Shown: positions 7,364-15,818 of the stretch, piece by piece | How positions within the stretch are numbered: the stretch's first letter is position 1 | Layout of the letters: every line of letters starts with the position of its first letter | Assembly: GCA_030525825.1 (NCBI GenBank) | Contig: JAUNDZ010000016.1 | Location: 1-45,470 of the forward strand | Direction of reading: 5' to 3' | Length of the DNA: 45,470 nucleotides | Source of the DNA: Moraxella sp. | GTDB lineage: Bacteria; Pseudomonadota; Gammaproteobacteria; Pseudomonadales; Moraxellaceae | Made by a program: the position numbers and the translations under genes | The notes under the pieces: generated by a model | Told to the model about the DNA's origin: nothing | Seen by the model: only the letters and a program-made list of their open reading frames with translations | The model's database searches: none

Positions 7364-8149
7364 ATGAGTAGTGTAAATAAAGTCATCATCGTCGGTCGCT
7401 TGGGCAATGATCCAGAAGTGCGTGCCTTTCAAAATGGCGGCGGCGTAACCAACATTTCGGTAGCGACCAGTGAGCGTTGGACGGATAAGAACACAGGCGA
7501 GCGTAAAGAGCAGACAGAGTGGCACCGCATCAGCCTATTTAACCGCTTGGGCGAGATTGCCGCTCAATACCTACGCAAAGGCAGCATGGTCTATATCGAA
7601 GGCAGCCTACAAACTCGCAAATACACAGACGCTCAGGGCATCGAGCGATACAGCACCGAGATTCGTGCATCAGAGATGCGTATGCTTAGCTCAAACAATG
7701 AGCAGGGCGGTGGCTTTGGTAATCAAGGCGGTTTTGGCAATAACTATGGCGGTGGTAATAACTACGGCAACCAGGGCGGCTACCAAAACCAAAACAACCA
7801 ACAATGGGGCAACAACCAAAACCGCAATTTCAACAACAACTACAACCAAGACTATCAAGGCTTTAATAACCAAGGCGGCTTTAATAATCAAGGTTTTAAC
7901 AATCAAGGCAATCCAAACGCCCAATATCAAAACGGCTTTGCTAATCAAACCAACCAAACCGCCCCAATCAATCAGGGCAATCAAGGCGGTCAAGCACCAG
8001 CTCAAAGCCCAGCCGCCAGCCAAAATAACATGGCACAAAACAATTCATTTGGCACGCCAAGCATGGCAAAACCAGAATCTACGCCACCTGCCGCCAGTAA
8101 AGCAGCTCCTACTTCTTCAGCGGTTGCTGATGATGACATGCCTTTTTAA
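7364..8149 (+). CDS. ssb: Single-stranded DNA-binding protein
   Basis: Coats and protects single-stranded DNA in replication, repair and recombination, and recruits partners through its C-terminal tail. Residues 1-112 form the OB fold ([55 protein letters not shown]). The protein ends in the canonical acidic DDDMPF tip. Between them lies an unusually long linker of about 140 residues, rich in Gly, Asn and Gln with many NNQGG-like units. This makes the protein 261 residues against 178 in E. coli. A 7-bp inverted repeat lies upstream and a terminator directly follows. The gene stands alone here, with adhP between it and uvrA. Confidence 0.97.
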   Translation: MSSVNKVIIVGRLGNDPEVRAFQNGGGVTNISVATSERWTDKNTGERKEQTEWHRISLFNRLGEIAAQYLRKGSMVYIEGSLQTRKYTDAQGIERYSTEIRASEMRMLSSNNEQGGGFGNQGGFGNNYGGGNNYGNQGGYQNQNNQQWGNNQNRNFNNNYNQDYQGFNNQGGFNNQGFNNQGNPNAQYQNGFANQTNQTAPINQGNQGGQAPAQSPAASQNNMAQNNSFGTPSMAKPESTPPAASKAAPTSSAVADDDMPF

Positions 8150-8170
8150 TGGGGCTTGATTGAACTTAAA

Positions 8171-8194
8171 AACAGCCGTTTTGGCTGTTTTTTT
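8171..8194 (+). terminator. Rho-independent terminator of ssb
   Basis: AACAGCC (8171-8177), a five-base loop, GGCTGTT (8183-8189) and a T tract. Confidence 0.85.
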
Positions 8195-8382
8195 GTTTTG
8201 GTTGATGTTTAGTGATTTTTTAGGTAATTAAGGTTTTTTAAGTCATTGAGAATAAGGGTGGTGGTGTAAAAAAATGCAAAAATGCCATTTTTGTGATTTG
8301 GTTGCATTAATACGACAAAAAATCTGCCAAAAGGCTTTATAATAAGAGCATTCATAGATGGTGTAGATGGGAGCTAAAAGTC

Positions 8383-8976
8383 ATGACCATTGATATTATT
8401 TTGGGTATTTGTTTGGGCATTGGGCTTGCGGCAAGTACGGGTTTTCGTGTGTTTGTGCCGCTGTTTGCGATGTCTTTGGCGGCTCATTTTGGGATTTTGC
8501 CGCTAGGTGAAAATTGGCTGTGGCTTGGCAGTATGACGGCATTGGTGATTTTGGGAGTGGCAAGCCTTGTTGAGTCGCTTAGCTATCTGGTGCCTGTGGT
8601 GGACAATCTGTTAGACACCATCGCCGTGCCTTTGGCGGGCGTGGCAGGGACGATTGTCATGGCGTCTAGCCTGACCGACCTAAGCCCTGCAATCACTTGG
8701 GCACTTGCCATTGTGGCAGGGGGTGGGGCGGCAACAGCGGTCAAAACCACGACCGCAGCGACTCGTGCAGTCTCAACTGCCACCACCGCAGGCACCGCCA
8801 ACCCTGTGATTGGACTTGCTGAGACGGGTACGGCGATTGGTCTGTCAGCCCTTGCCATCTTTGCCCCTGTGGTCGCTGCCATCGTGGCGGTGGTTGGGCT
8901 GGTTGTATTTATCTGGCTGATGATAAAACTTAAAAACAAACTATCAAACAACCCTAACACCGCTCACGAGCATTAA
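8383..8976 (+). CDS. DUF4126 family membrane protein
   Basis: A 197-residue, very hydrophobic protein with about five membrane segments. It matches the DUF4126 layout: an N-terminal LGIGLAASTGFRVFVPL segment, a central SLSYLVPVVDNLLDTIA stretch, a Thr/Ala-rich region with TTTAATRAVSTATTAG, and a C-terminal segment followed by a basic tail (KLKNKLSNN). The function of the family is unknown. GGGAG at 8369-8373 supports the ATG at 8383. It is monocistronic, between the ssb terminator and a shared bidirectional terminator. Confidence 0.75.
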   Translation: MTIDIILGICLGIGLAASTGFRVFVPLFAMSLAAHFGILPLGENWLWLGSMTALVILGVASLVESLSYLVPVVDNLLDTIAVPLAGVAGTIVMASSLTDLSPAITWALAIVAGGGAATAVKTTTAATRAVSTATTAGTANPVIGLAETGTAIGLSALAIFAPVVAAIVAVVGLVVFIWLMIKLKNKLSNNPNTAHEH

Positions 8977-8993
8977 ATTGATAAAATACGAGC

Positions 8994-9031
8994 AAAAAAT
9001 AAGCACGCAACTGATGGCGTGCTTATTTTTT
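8994..9031. terminator. Bidirectional terminator
   Basis: A perfect 15-bp inverted repeat with an eight-base loop (arms 8994-9008 and 9017-9031). A tracts on one side and T tracts on the other let it serve the DUF4126 gene and the converging YgiC-like gene. Confidence 0.9.
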
Positions 9032-9076
9032 ATCAGCTTTTACTAATATGGTCGCAATCTACCAAAAAACCACCAG

Positions 9077-10219
9077 CTAGCGGAAAATGTGCGGTACAAA
9101 CAAGCTGGTATCCTTAGTGATGGCGGTATAATCTTCTCGCACGCCAATGCCTGCCGCACCATGCCCAACCACCCAACTGCCGACCAAAGTATGCATGGTC
9201 TGCCCTCGATTGTTGGTAAAGGTGGGTAGGGCGTGTGCCTGCTGATAGACATGACCCTCTTTGCCATAAATGCCATCTGTCTGCTCGGTGGTATCGCCAC
9301 GATGTAGCGTGATGTTTGCCCCTTCACGAGAGAAAAAAGGCTTTTTGACATAATCGCCAGTAAGTTTGTTCTCATCAAGATAGGCAGGCAGTAGATTGGG
9401 GTGATTGGGGAACAGCTCCCACAAGACAGCAAGTAGGGCTTTATTGCTAAATAACAGCTTGTAGGCAGGCTCGATGAACTGTGTGCCGCTGTCTAAGATG
9501 TGCTGCCCAAAGTCTTCTGCAAGCAGCCACTCCCAAGGGTATAATTTAAACAGCTGATGAATGGGCTTGTCCTGCAAATCAACAAAAGCCTTATCATGAC
9601 TGCGATGACCGATGTCATGAATGTCAATAAACTGGGTGTCAAGCCCTGCCTGTATCGCCACATCTTGTAGGTAGCGGGTGGTGATGTAGTCTTCTTGATT
9701 GCCAGCGACAGCGGTAAAATACAGCGGATGCTCGCCTTTTAGGGCTTTAAATTCGACCAGTAGGCGTTCGTGAATGCTGTTGAACTGGTCAGCATCGGAC
9801 AGCTCGCTCCCCCGTGCTTGTAGCCAGTACCACTGAGCCACGCTGCCTTCAAACAGCGATGTGGGTGTATCGGCATTATATTCATACATCTTGGGCGGAT
9901 TGGTGCCGTCATAGCACAGATCAAAGCGACCGTAGAGCGTGGGCAGGCGAGCCTTAAAACTTTGTTCAATCAAAGCAGCGGCGGTATCATTAATGCCCAA
10001 TTTGGCATAATCGCCTGTCTGTATGATGTGATTGGTGACGGCAAAATACATCCGATGCAGCTCTTCGGTCGTGCGTTCTAGCTCATCAATCTGTGCTTCG
10101 CTAAACACATAACACGCATCTTCTTGCCAATAGTTGCCATCGATGCTGTGATAATCAAAGCCGATGCGGTGCATCTCATCTTGCCAGTTGGAGCGCGGGG
10201 TGATGCTGATGCGTTTCAC
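9077..10219 (-). CDS. Glutathionylspermidine synthase-like ATP-grasp protein (YgiC/YjfC family)
   Basis: A 380-residue protein of the glutathionylspermidine synthase C-terminal domain family. Recognisable stretches are YGRFDLCYDG and YEYNADTPTSLFEGSVAQWYW near residues 100-135, KLYPWEWLLAEDFG, WELFPNHPNLLPAY, VKKPFFSREGANI (ATP-grasp) and the near-terminal GSWVVGHGAAGIGVRED with FVPH. Family members include the bifunctional E. coli Gsp enzyme. YgiC-type stand-alone proteins are ATP-grasp ligases whose physiological substrate is not settled. Its ATG overlaps the stop of the upstream YgiB-like gene by four bases (ATGA), so the two are translationally coupled, as in the E. coli ygiB-ygiC pair. 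Confidence 0.85.
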   Translation of the reverse strand: MKRISITPRSNWQDEMHRIGFDYHSIDGNYWQEDACYVFSEAQIDELERTTEELHRMYFAVTNHIIQTGDYAKLGINDTAAALIEQSFKARLPTLYGRFDLCYDGTNPPKMYEYNADTPTSLFEGSVAQWYWLQARGSELSDADQFNSIHERLLVEFKALKGEHPLYFTAVAGNQEDYITTRYLQDVAIQAGLDTQFIDIHDIGHRSHDKAFVDLQDKPIHQLFKLYPWEWLLAEDFGQHILDSGTQFIEPAYKLLFSNKALLAVLWELFPNHPNLLPAYLDENKLTGDYVKKPFFSREGANITLHRGDTTEQTDGIYGKEGHVYQQAHALPTFTNNRGQTMHTLVGSWVVGHGAAGIGVREDYTAITKDTSLFVPHIFR

Positions 10220-10881
10220 GAAGTCGCCCCAACGCTTGAACCAGATGCACTGTTACCAAAGCCGCCGCGAGTGGTGCCGTCGCTGCTTTGACTGCCTTGA
10301 TAGTTTTGGGTGCTTTGGGCGGCACTTTGGCGAGTACCGTTTGGGTTGCTTGTGGTATTAGTATTGTTGGTATTGGCAGCATTGGTGTTGTTGGCATTAT
10401 TGCTATTGACGGGCTGCTGTGTGGTGGTCGGTGTCTGAGCGGTGCGAGATGCGTCCGCCACTCGGTTGTTGGCGGCTTTATTGGCAAGATAGCCTGCCGC
10501 TGCACCCGCTGCCGCCCCTGCCAATAGTGCCGTACCAGCACCCATGCCATTTTCAGCTTCGCCTTCGCTACCTTCGCCCACTTGCTCGCCAGCTTGCCCT
10601 TCTGGCAACGCTCCTGCCGCCTGTGCTTCTAGCTCGGCTGCGGCAGTATTGATAGCTTCGGCTTCTTGGCGTGCTTGGGCGGCAGCTAGGCGAGCTTGTG
10701 CTTCGGCAAGCTCTCGTTCGGCATCTGCCAAAGACTGCTCGCTGGTCTTTGGGGTGTCGGTCGGAGCAGGCGAGCAGGCACCAAGTCCCAATGCACCCAC
10801 GCCCAGTAGGACGAGCGAGATGTGAGAAGACTTGCGAGATTTTTTTGAAAGTTGATTTGAAGGTTGAGTGGTTTTTGACAT
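10216..10881 (-). CDS. Lipoprotein, YgiB/DUF1190-like
   Basis: A 221-residue predicted lipoprotein. A basic N-terminus and a hydrophobic stretch lead to the lipobox LGAC, with Cys36 as the lipidation site. Residues 48-90 are a Glu/Ala/Gln-rich helix likely to form a coiled coil (LADAERELAEAQARLAAAQ). A glycine/alanine-rich segment (GAGTALLAGAAAGAAAGY) follows, then a Asn/Thr/Ser-rich low-complexity region. The C-terminus contains TTRGGFGNSA, which resembles the SRGGFG end of YgiB proteins. The downstream YgiC-like gene is coupled by a four-base overlap. Function is unknown; a cell-envelope partner of the ligase is plausible from the conserved pairing. Confidence 0.65.
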   Translation of the reverse strand: MSKTTQPSNQLSKKSRKSSHISLVLLGVGALGLGACSPAPTDTPKTSEQSLADAERELAEAQARLAAAQARQEAEAINTAAAELEAQAAGALPEGQAGEQVGEGSEGEAENGMGAGTALLAGAAAGAAAGYLANKAANNRVADASRTAQTPTTTQQPVNSNNANNTNAANTNNTNTTSNPNGTRQSAAQSTQNYQGSQSSDGTTRGGFGNSASGSSVGATS

Positions 10882-10924
10882 TGAAGTATTTGCCTTGTGT
10901 TTGATTGGGTGAATGATTCGGATT

Positions 10925-10943
10925 GATAATGATTATTATGCGG
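10925..10943 (-). promoter_or_regulatory. Possible Fur box upstream of the YgiB/YgiC-like pair
   Basis: The plus strand GATAATGATTATTATGCGG matches 13 of 19 positions of the E. coli Fur consensus, with the first nine exact. It lies 44 bases upstream of the lipoprotein start. AT-rich sequence makes chance matches common, so this is weak. Confidence 0.3.
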
Positions 10944-11026
10944 ATAAATGAGTGATTTTACAAGAATTTTTTGTATCAAAAAAGTGGCTTGTTTGCCATG
11001 CATATATTCCCCAATCGGTCAAGTCG

Positions 11027-11035
11027 TGATATAAT
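11027..11035 (+). promoter_or_regulatory. Extended -10 promoter element for ccmCDE
   Basis: TGATATAAT is an extended -10 (TGnTATAAT) 57 bases before the ccmC start. The -35 position is poor, as is common for extended -10 promoters. Confidence 0.5.
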
Positions 11036-11092
11036 TTAGTCAATTTATGGTCAATATTTTGATTTCTTTATCCAGTAAAGTGGTAATGTCCC

Positions 11093-11896
11093 ATGTCCAA
11101 TAACACTCGCAATCAAGGCACGCAAACAGGGTTTTTTAATCGTTTGTGGCAAGGTTTTTTGACGACGGTTGGCACGGAGCGATTTTTTCATATTTTTTCG
11201 CCGTGGGTAAAATGGCTGTCTTTGATTGCAGCGGTGTTATTGGGTGTCGGTACGGTTTGGGGTTTGGGCTTTGCACCGCCTGACTACTTACAAGGCAACA
11301 GCTATCGCATCATCTTTATCCATGTGCCAGCAGCCAGCCTTGCCATGAGCATTTATTTTGCTTTGGCGGTGCTTGGCGTGATTTTTTTGGTATGGAAAAT
11401 TAAGACTGCCAACATCGTCGCCCAAGCCATCGCTCCCATTGGCTTCATCTTTTGTGTGCTTAGCCTATTGACAGGCTCGATTTGGGGTAAGCCGACTTGG
11501 GGAACTTATTGGGTGTGGGATGCACGCTTGACCAGTATGCTGATTTTGGCGTTTTTGTATGTGGGGGTGATGGCGTTGTTTTCTGCCTTTGAGCATAGCC
11601 AAAACCGTGGCAAGGCGGCAGCCATTTTATCCATCGTGGGGGCGGTCAATTTGCCCATCATCAAATATTCGGTGGAGTGGTGGAATACTCTACATCAAGG
11701 GGCGACTTTTACCATCACCAACGCCCCAAAGATGTCGCCAAGCATGTGGGTGCCACTCTTGGTGATGCTTTTGGGTATGTATTTTTTGGTGGCGGCACTT
11801 GCCATCTATCGCACCAACTCTTTAATTCTAGCCCGTGAATACAACAAAGCATGGGTACAAAAGCTACTCAACAAGCCAGCTAACCATTCATCATAA
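11093..11896 (+). CDS. ccmC: Heme exporter/handling protein CcmC
   Basis: CcmC is an inner-membrane protein of system I cytochrome c maturation. It presents heme to the periplasm and helps attach it to CcmE. The 267-residue product has six or so membrane segments and the diagnostic tryptophan-rich motif WGTYWVWDARLTSMLIL at about residues 140-156. It also has conserved periplasmic histidine contexts (FIHVPAA and VEWWNTLHQGAT). ccmD follows 11 bases after the stop. ccmA and ccmB, which usually precede ccmC, are absent: the upstream gene is an unrelated divergent lipoprotein. An extended -10 element at 11027-11035 probably starts the unit. Confidence 0.93.
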   Translation: MSNNTRNQGTQTGFFNRLWQGFLTTVGTERFFHIFSPWVKWLSLIAAVLLGVGTVWGLGFAPPDYLQGNSYRIIFIHVPAASLAMSIYFALAVLGVIFLVWKIKTANIVAQAIAPIGFIFCVLSLLTGSIWGKPTWGTYWVWDARLTSMLILAFLYVGVMALFSAFEHSQNRGKAAAILSIVGAVNLPIIKYSVEWWNTLHQGATFTITNAPKMSPSMWVPLLVMLLGMYFLVAALAIYRTNSLILAREYNKAWVQKLLNKPANHSS

Positions 11897-11907
11897 GGTA
11901 GCAAGCG

Positions 11908-12132
11908 ATGACTCCGTATTTCTCGACTTTTCATGATTTTTTGCACATGCAGGGGCATGGGGCGTTCGTGTGGGTGTGCTATGGCATCACATTCATATCG
12001 CTCATCGCACTCATTATCTACGCCATCGTAGAACGCAAAAACACCAAAGCTAGGCTTATGCAACACATGAGCAGCCGCCAAAAAAGCGACCGCCTGACCA
12101 ACAAACAGCGAAAGGCTTTGGGTGGGCAGTAG
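11908..12132 (+). CDS. ccmD: Heme exporter protein CcmD
   Basis: A 74-residue single-pass membrane protein with the typical CcmD start: a short hydrophilic head with F.F..MQGHGAFVW, one membrane helix (about 20-41), then a basic cytoplasmic tail rich in Lys and Arg. CcmD stabilises the CcmC-CcmE complex and is needed for release of heme-loaded CcmE. It lies between ccmC and ccmE, as in other system I operons. The protein is short and poorly conserved, so identification relies partly on position and on the HGAFVW motif. Confidence 0.85.
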   Translation: MTPYFSTFHDFLHMQGHGAFVWVCYGITFISLIALIIYAIVERKNTKARLMQHMSSRQKSDRLTNKQRKALGGQ

Positions 12133-12226
12133 TCTTTATTGTAATCTTTATCACCAATGATGACGCAGACATCAAGCCGTCAATACATTCAATAATCCAA
12201 ACACAAAACAACCAAAAGACACCATC

Positions 12227-12739
12227 ATGAACAATGTGAGACAAAAAAAACTGATGTGGGTGATCGCCATGCTCGTTGGGGCAATCATCGCTGTTGGGCT
12301 AATTTTGTACGCCATTCGTCAGCAGACGGACTATTATTTTGACCCAACCGCCATTGCCACAGGACAAGCCCCTGAACAAAAACGCATCCGTGCAGGGGGT
12401 ATGGTGGTTGCAGGCAGCGTCAAGCGTGATCCGGCTGACCAGCTTAATGTACAGTTTCAAATCACCGACTACAAAGAAGTTGTCCCCGTTACTTATCGTG
12501 GAGTCTTGCCTGACCTGTTCGCCGAAAACTCTGGCATCGTGGCGACAGGCGAGCTACAAGATGGCGTCTTTGTGGCATCAGAAGTGCTTGCCAAGCACGA
12601 TGAAAACTACATGCCGCCAGAAGTGGCAAAATCGCTCAAACAAGAACACGCAGCACGGGGTACCGATGTCAGCGGTGAGCAGTTTACGCCTGCTGTGCCG
12701 ATGAGTGAGATTGATGAGCGTCAAGGCGAGCAGAAATAA
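12227..12739 (+). CDS. ccmE: Cytochrome c-type biogenesis heme chaperone CcmE
   Basis: A periplasmic, membrane-anchored heme chaperone of 170 residues. It has an N-terminal membrane anchor (about 9-30) and a beta-barrel domain with [16 protein letters not shown] and [21 protein letters not shown]. The heme-binding histidine is His124 in [13 protein letters not shown], with the conserved tyrosine Tyr128. The C-terminal tail is acidic. A 94-base gap separates it from ccmD. No ccmF, ccmG or ccmH follows. Instead two terminators and the converging metQ gene end the unit, so the remaining maturation genes must lie elsewhere. Confidence 0.95.
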   Translation: MNNVRQKKLMWVIAMLVGAIIAVGLILYAIRQQTDYYFDPTAIATGQAPEQKRIRAGGMVVAGSVKRDPADQLNVQFQITDYKEVVPVTYRGVLPDLFAENSGIVATGELQDGVFVASEVLAKHDENYMPPEVAKSLKQEHAARGTDVSGEQFTPAVPMSEIDERQGEQK

Positions 12740-12780
12740 AGCGATTTTGATACCCAAAAAAAACCGCCAACAAATCGGTC

Positions 12781-12830
12781 ATCAAAAGATGCTAAAAATC
12801 AGTTTTGGCATCTTTTGATTTTTTTTTTTT
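12781..12830 (+). terminator. Terminator of the ccmCDE unit
   Basis: ATCAAAAGATGC (12781-12792) pairs perfectly with GCATCTTTTGAT (12808-12819) and a tract of about twelve Ts follows. Confidence 0.88.
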
Positions 12831-12858
12831 GATGTTAAGCTGATGTGAATAAAATCAT

Positions 12859-12896
12859 AAAAACCCCTTTGGGTGATAGTGCTCAAAGGGGTTTTT
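12859..12896. terminator. Bidirectional terminator, mainly for metNIQ
   Basis: A perfect 13-bp inverted repeat (12859-12871 and 12884-12896) with a 12-base loop, flanked by A5 and T5. It lies 18 bases past the metQ stop on the minus strand. Confidence 0.88.
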
Positions 12897-12914
12897 GTTG
12901 GGGTTTGGGCTTAA

Positions 12915-13745
12915 TTACCAGCCTTTCACCACACCATCTTTAAATTGTTTTTTTGCTTCGGCTTCTACTTCGTCAGTTTGGTAGGCTTTGACGAAATTTT
13001 GTACCGCTTCGGAGTCTTTGTTGTCGCTGCGAGCAACGATGATGTTGACATACGGCGAGTCTTTGGCTTCAACAAAGATGCCGTCTTGGGCGGTAAGACC
13101 GACTTGACCTGCATAGTTGTTGTTTACGACCGCTAGGGCAACATCATCCAAGGCACGAGCTGCCACAGAAGTATCGACTTCTTTGATGACCAGATTTTTT
13201 GGGTTTTCGATGATGTCTAGTGATGTTGATAGTAGATTGGTGTTGTCTTTTAGTTTGATAAGACCTTGTTTTTCAAGCAAAATCAACGCACGAGCTAGGT
13301 TTGATGGGTCGTTCGGTACAGCGATGGTCGCACCGTCTTGTAGCTCATCTAGTGATTTGATTTTCTTGGAGTAGCCAGCCAGCGGATATACAAAGGTGTT
13401 GCCCACGATTTCAAGGTTGGTCAGACCTTTTTTCTTGCTGTCTTCGTCCAGATAGGGCTTGTGCTGCATGGCGTTGGCATCTAGGTCGCCCTTAGAGACG
13501 GCTTCGTTTGGTAGGGCGTAGTCGTTGAATTCGACATACTCTACGGTCAAGCCGTATTTTTCTTTGGCAACTTTGGCAGCCACTTCTGCGACAGCGTGTT
13601 CAGGACCGCTCATCACACCCACTTTGATGGTTTGGGCGGTAGGTTCGCCAACAGCAGGCGGTTCTGCTTTTTTGTCGTTGCCACAGCCGACCATGGCGAT
13701 GCTAGATGCTAGGACACACAGTCCAAAAAACTTGTTTAATTTCAT
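12915..13745 (-). CDS. metQ: Methionine ABC transporter substrate-binding lipoprotein
   Basis: MetQ captures methionine in the periplasm for the MetNI transporter. The 276-residue product has a lipoprotein signal ending MVGC, with Cys21 as the lipidation site. It then has the NlpA/MetQ signature stretches IKVGVMSGPEHAVAEVAA, YVEFNDYALPNEAV, GDLDANAMQHKPYLD, IAVPNDPSNLARALILL and VNNNYAGQVGL. Length is normal for the family. It is the last gene of metN-metI-metQ and lies 161 bases after metI, with a strong terminator downstream. Specificity for L-methionine follows from family and gene order. Confidence 0.95.
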   Translation of the reverse strand: MKLNKFFGLCVLASSIAMVGCGNDKKAEPPAVGEPTAQTIKVGVMSGPEHAVAEVAAKVAKEKYGLTVEYVEFNDYALPNEAVSKGDLDANAMQHKPYLDEDSKKKGLTNLEIVGNTFVYPLAGYSKKIKSLDELQDGATIAVPNDPSNLARALILLEKQGLIKLKDNTNLLSTSLDIIENPKNLVIKEVDTSVAARALDDVALAVVNNNYAGQVGLTAQDGIFVEAKDSPYVNIIVARSDNKDSEAVQNFVKAYQTDEVEAEAKKQFKDGVVKGW

Positions 13746-13906
13746 GATGATTACTCTGTCTGTGATGGATTGTCATTAAAAATGCTGTAAGAAAATAACA
13801 TTTTGGCATATTAAACCACAAATCGCCAATACAATTCAATATGCAGCGGATAAAAGTTTGGCGATTTGGTTATTCTTTTTTAGAATATATGGTTTGGTTC
13901 TGCCTG

Positions 13907-14596
13907 TCAGCGGTGGTCCACTCGCTCCGCCAGCATGTCGCCCAATTTTTGGCAAATCATGACAATGGCGACGATGATGATGGTCGCTATCCATTTGACA
14001 TAGACCATGCCACGATGCTCGCCATAGCTGATGGCAAGATTGCCCAGACCGCCACCACCGACCACGCCCGCCATCGCTGAATAACCGATGAGCGTAACGA
14101 GCGTCAGGGTGACGGCGTTGATAATCATCGGTAGGCTCTCTGGCAGGTAGTATTTGCTGATGACCTGCCAATGTGTCGCTCCCATAGACTGTGCCGCTTC
14201 GGTCAGCCCTGTGGGAATCTCGGCAAGGGCGTTGGCGGTCAAGCGTGCCACAAAAGGAATGGCAGCGGCACTTAACGGTACGATGGCAGCAGTCGTGCCA
14301 AGCGTCGTCCCTACCAAAAAGCGTGTAACAGGCATCAAGACGATGAGCAAAATGATGAACGGTACCGAGCGACCGATGTTGATGACGGCATCTAATAGGC
14401 GAAATAGGCTTGGGTTTTGTAAAATGCGTCCTTTACCTGTCAAAAACGCCACAAAGCCAAACGGCACGCCTACCAGCACCGCAATCAAAGTCGCCGCCAG
14501 CCCCATGTAAATGGTCTCATAGGTGGATTGAGCGACCATCTGCCACATCTTAGGGTGTAGCTCGGTCATAAAATCGGTATAAATCTTATCCCACAT
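13907..14596 (-). CDS. metI: Methionine ABC transporter permease
   Basis: The integral membrane component of the MetNIQ importer, 229 residues with about five membrane helices. The EAA-type coupling motif that contacts the ATPase is [22 protein letters not shown]. Other family stretches are [21 protein letters not shown] and [22 protein letters not shown] 14596 (MWDKIYTDF) was chosen. It overlaps the end of metN by 11 bases and GGAG lies about ten bases upstream. A longer frame reaching into metN has no family support. Confidence 0.93.
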   Translation of the reverse strand: MWDKIYTDFMTELHPKMWQMVAQSTYETIYMGLAATLIAVLVGVPFGFVAFLTGKGRILQNPSLFRLLDAVINIGRSVPFIILLIVLMPVTRFLVGTTLGTTAAIVPLSAAAIPFVARLTANALAEIPTGLTEAAQSMGATHWQVISKYYLPESLPMIINAVTLTLVTLIGYSAMAGVVGGGGLGNLAISYGEHRGMVYVKWIATIIIVAIVMICQKLGDMLAERVDHR

Positions 14597-15647
14597 AACC
14601 CAAAATCTCCAAACTAACGCCATGTGCCGCCAGATACTCATTCGCCTGCATGACGGCGGTCGGACTGCCCATCAGCTCGGCAATGGTAAAGCCAAATTTC
14701 ACGCCACCCACATAATCCATCTGCGAAGTTAGGATGCTAAACTCCACCCCAAACTGCTTGCTCGCCTTTGAAAACAGCGGCAAATCCACCGAGCTGCCAC
14801 TAAATTCATATTTCACCACAGGATAGGCGTCATCATGGGTAGGTGTGGCGGTAAGTTTCGCCAAAAACTCATCAGGCAATCCCAGATGAAAGGTAGAATC
14901 GATGAATGCTTTGGCGACTTCGGTTGTTGGATTGGCGAAAATTTCACTTACCTTGCCTTGTTCTATCAGTACGCCCTTGTCAATCACCGCCACCTTATCG
15001 CAGATGCGTTTGACCACATCCATCTCGTGTGTGATGAGTAAGATGGTGATGCCAAGCGTCCTGTTAATATGTTTTAGTAGGGCTAAGATTGCCCCTGTGG
15101 TGGCGGGGTCTAGGGCAGAAGTTGCTTCATCACACAGCAAGACCTTGGGGTCTGATGCCAAGGCACGAGCGATGGCGACTCGCTGTTTTTGACCGCCTGA
15201 TAGATTGGCAGGATAGGTGTCGTGCTTGTCATCTAGCCCTACAAGGTGGGTCAGTTCGCCAACTTTTTGGCGAATCACGCTTTTGGGCGTGCCTGACAAT
15301 TCTAGTGGCAAGGCGATGTTCTCAAAGACCGTGCGAGAATGCAGTAGATTAAAATGCTGAAAAATCATGCCAATCTTTCGCCGTGCCTTGATAAGCTCGG
15401 ATTCGGACAAGTCGGTCAGTACCACGCCATCAACCGTAACCATGCCTGAACTTGGTCTTTCAAGCAGGTTGACGCAGCGGATGAGTGTGGATTTGCCTGC
15501 ACCAGATGAGCCGATGATGCCAAAAATCTCGCCTTGTTCTATCACAAGGTCGGTCGGCTGTACGGCAGTAAAGGTGATGGGCTGTCCGTCTTTTTGAATG
15601 TGGAATACCTTGCTGACTTGGTGCAGCTGTATCATGGGTGTGGTCAT
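14586..15647 (-). CDS. metN: Methionine ABC transporter ATP-binding protein
   Basis: The ATPase of the methionine importer, 353 residues. Walker A is GSSGAGKST (about residues 45-53), the Q-loop is in IFQHFNLL, the signature is [15 protein letters not shown], Walker B is [13 protein letters not shown] and the H-loop is ITHEMDVV. The C-terminal 100 residues form the NIL/ACT-like regulatory domain typical of MetN, which in E. coli binds methionine to inhibit transport. It is the first gene of the unit. An extended -10 (TGCTATACT on the minus strand) inside a 9-bp inverted repeat lies 47-63 bases upstream. Confidence 0.95.
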   Translation of the reverse strand: MTTPMIQLHQVSKVFHIQKDGQPITFTAVQPTDLVIEQGEIFGIIGSSGAGKSTLIRCVNLLERPSSGMVTVDGVVLTDLSESELIKARRKIGMIFQHFNLLHSRTVFENIALPLELSGTPKSVIRQKVGELTHLVGLDDKHDTYPANLSGGQKQRVAIARALASDPKVLLCDEATSALDPATTGAILALLKHINRTLGITILLITHEMDVVKRICDKVAVIDKGVLIEQGKVSEIFANPTTEVAKAFIDSTFHLGLPDEFLAKLTATPTHDDAYPVVKYEFSGSSVDLPLFSKASKQFGVEFSILTSQMDYVGGVKFGFTIAELMGSPTAVMQANEYLAAHGVSLEILGYVG

Positions 15648-15673
15648 AAGTGTGTTATTGTATGAAAATCAAT

Positions 15674-15710
15674 AAAAACTGTACTAACCGTATAGTATAG
15701 CACAGTTTTT
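15674..15710 (-). promoter_or_regulatory. metNIQ promoter within an operator-like inverted repeat
   Basis: AAAAACTGT (15674-15682) and ACAGTTTTT (15702-15710) are perfect inverted 9-bp arms. Between them, on the minus strand, lies the extended -10 TGCTATACT (hexamer at 15694-15699). A repressor bound here would cover the promoter. The arms do not resemble the MetJ box (AGACGTCT). A weak hairpin terminator is an alternative reading. Confidence 0.5.
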
Positions 15711-15818
15711 GATGGCTTTAAATTTGACAAAGTTGGTGCGGTGTTGTTGTGCTTTATGGCTGAGTCGGTTTATCTGTTAAAAGGACTTTAAGCACCTAAA
15801 AATCAACCACGCAGCACC

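Noticed and set aside
7720-7990. Repeated NNQGG-type units in ssb as a possible CRISPR or tandem repeat array
   Set aside because: The units are imperfect, lack unique spacers and are in frame with the SSB linker.
7470-8159. A 229-residue plus-strand ORF overlapping ssb, and a hydrophobic minus-strand ORF at 7691-8038
   Set aside because: Both are shadows of the repetitive linker codons of ssb. No ribosome site or family features are seen.
10544-10904. Plus-strand ORFs opposite the lipoprotein gene
   Set aside because: They arise from the Ala/Glu-rich codons of the lipoprotein. The lipobox and coupling to the YgiC-like gene support the minus strand.
12819-12830. A T12 tract as a possible phase-variation site
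   Set aside because: It is the tail of a strong terminator and lies outside any reading frame or promoter.
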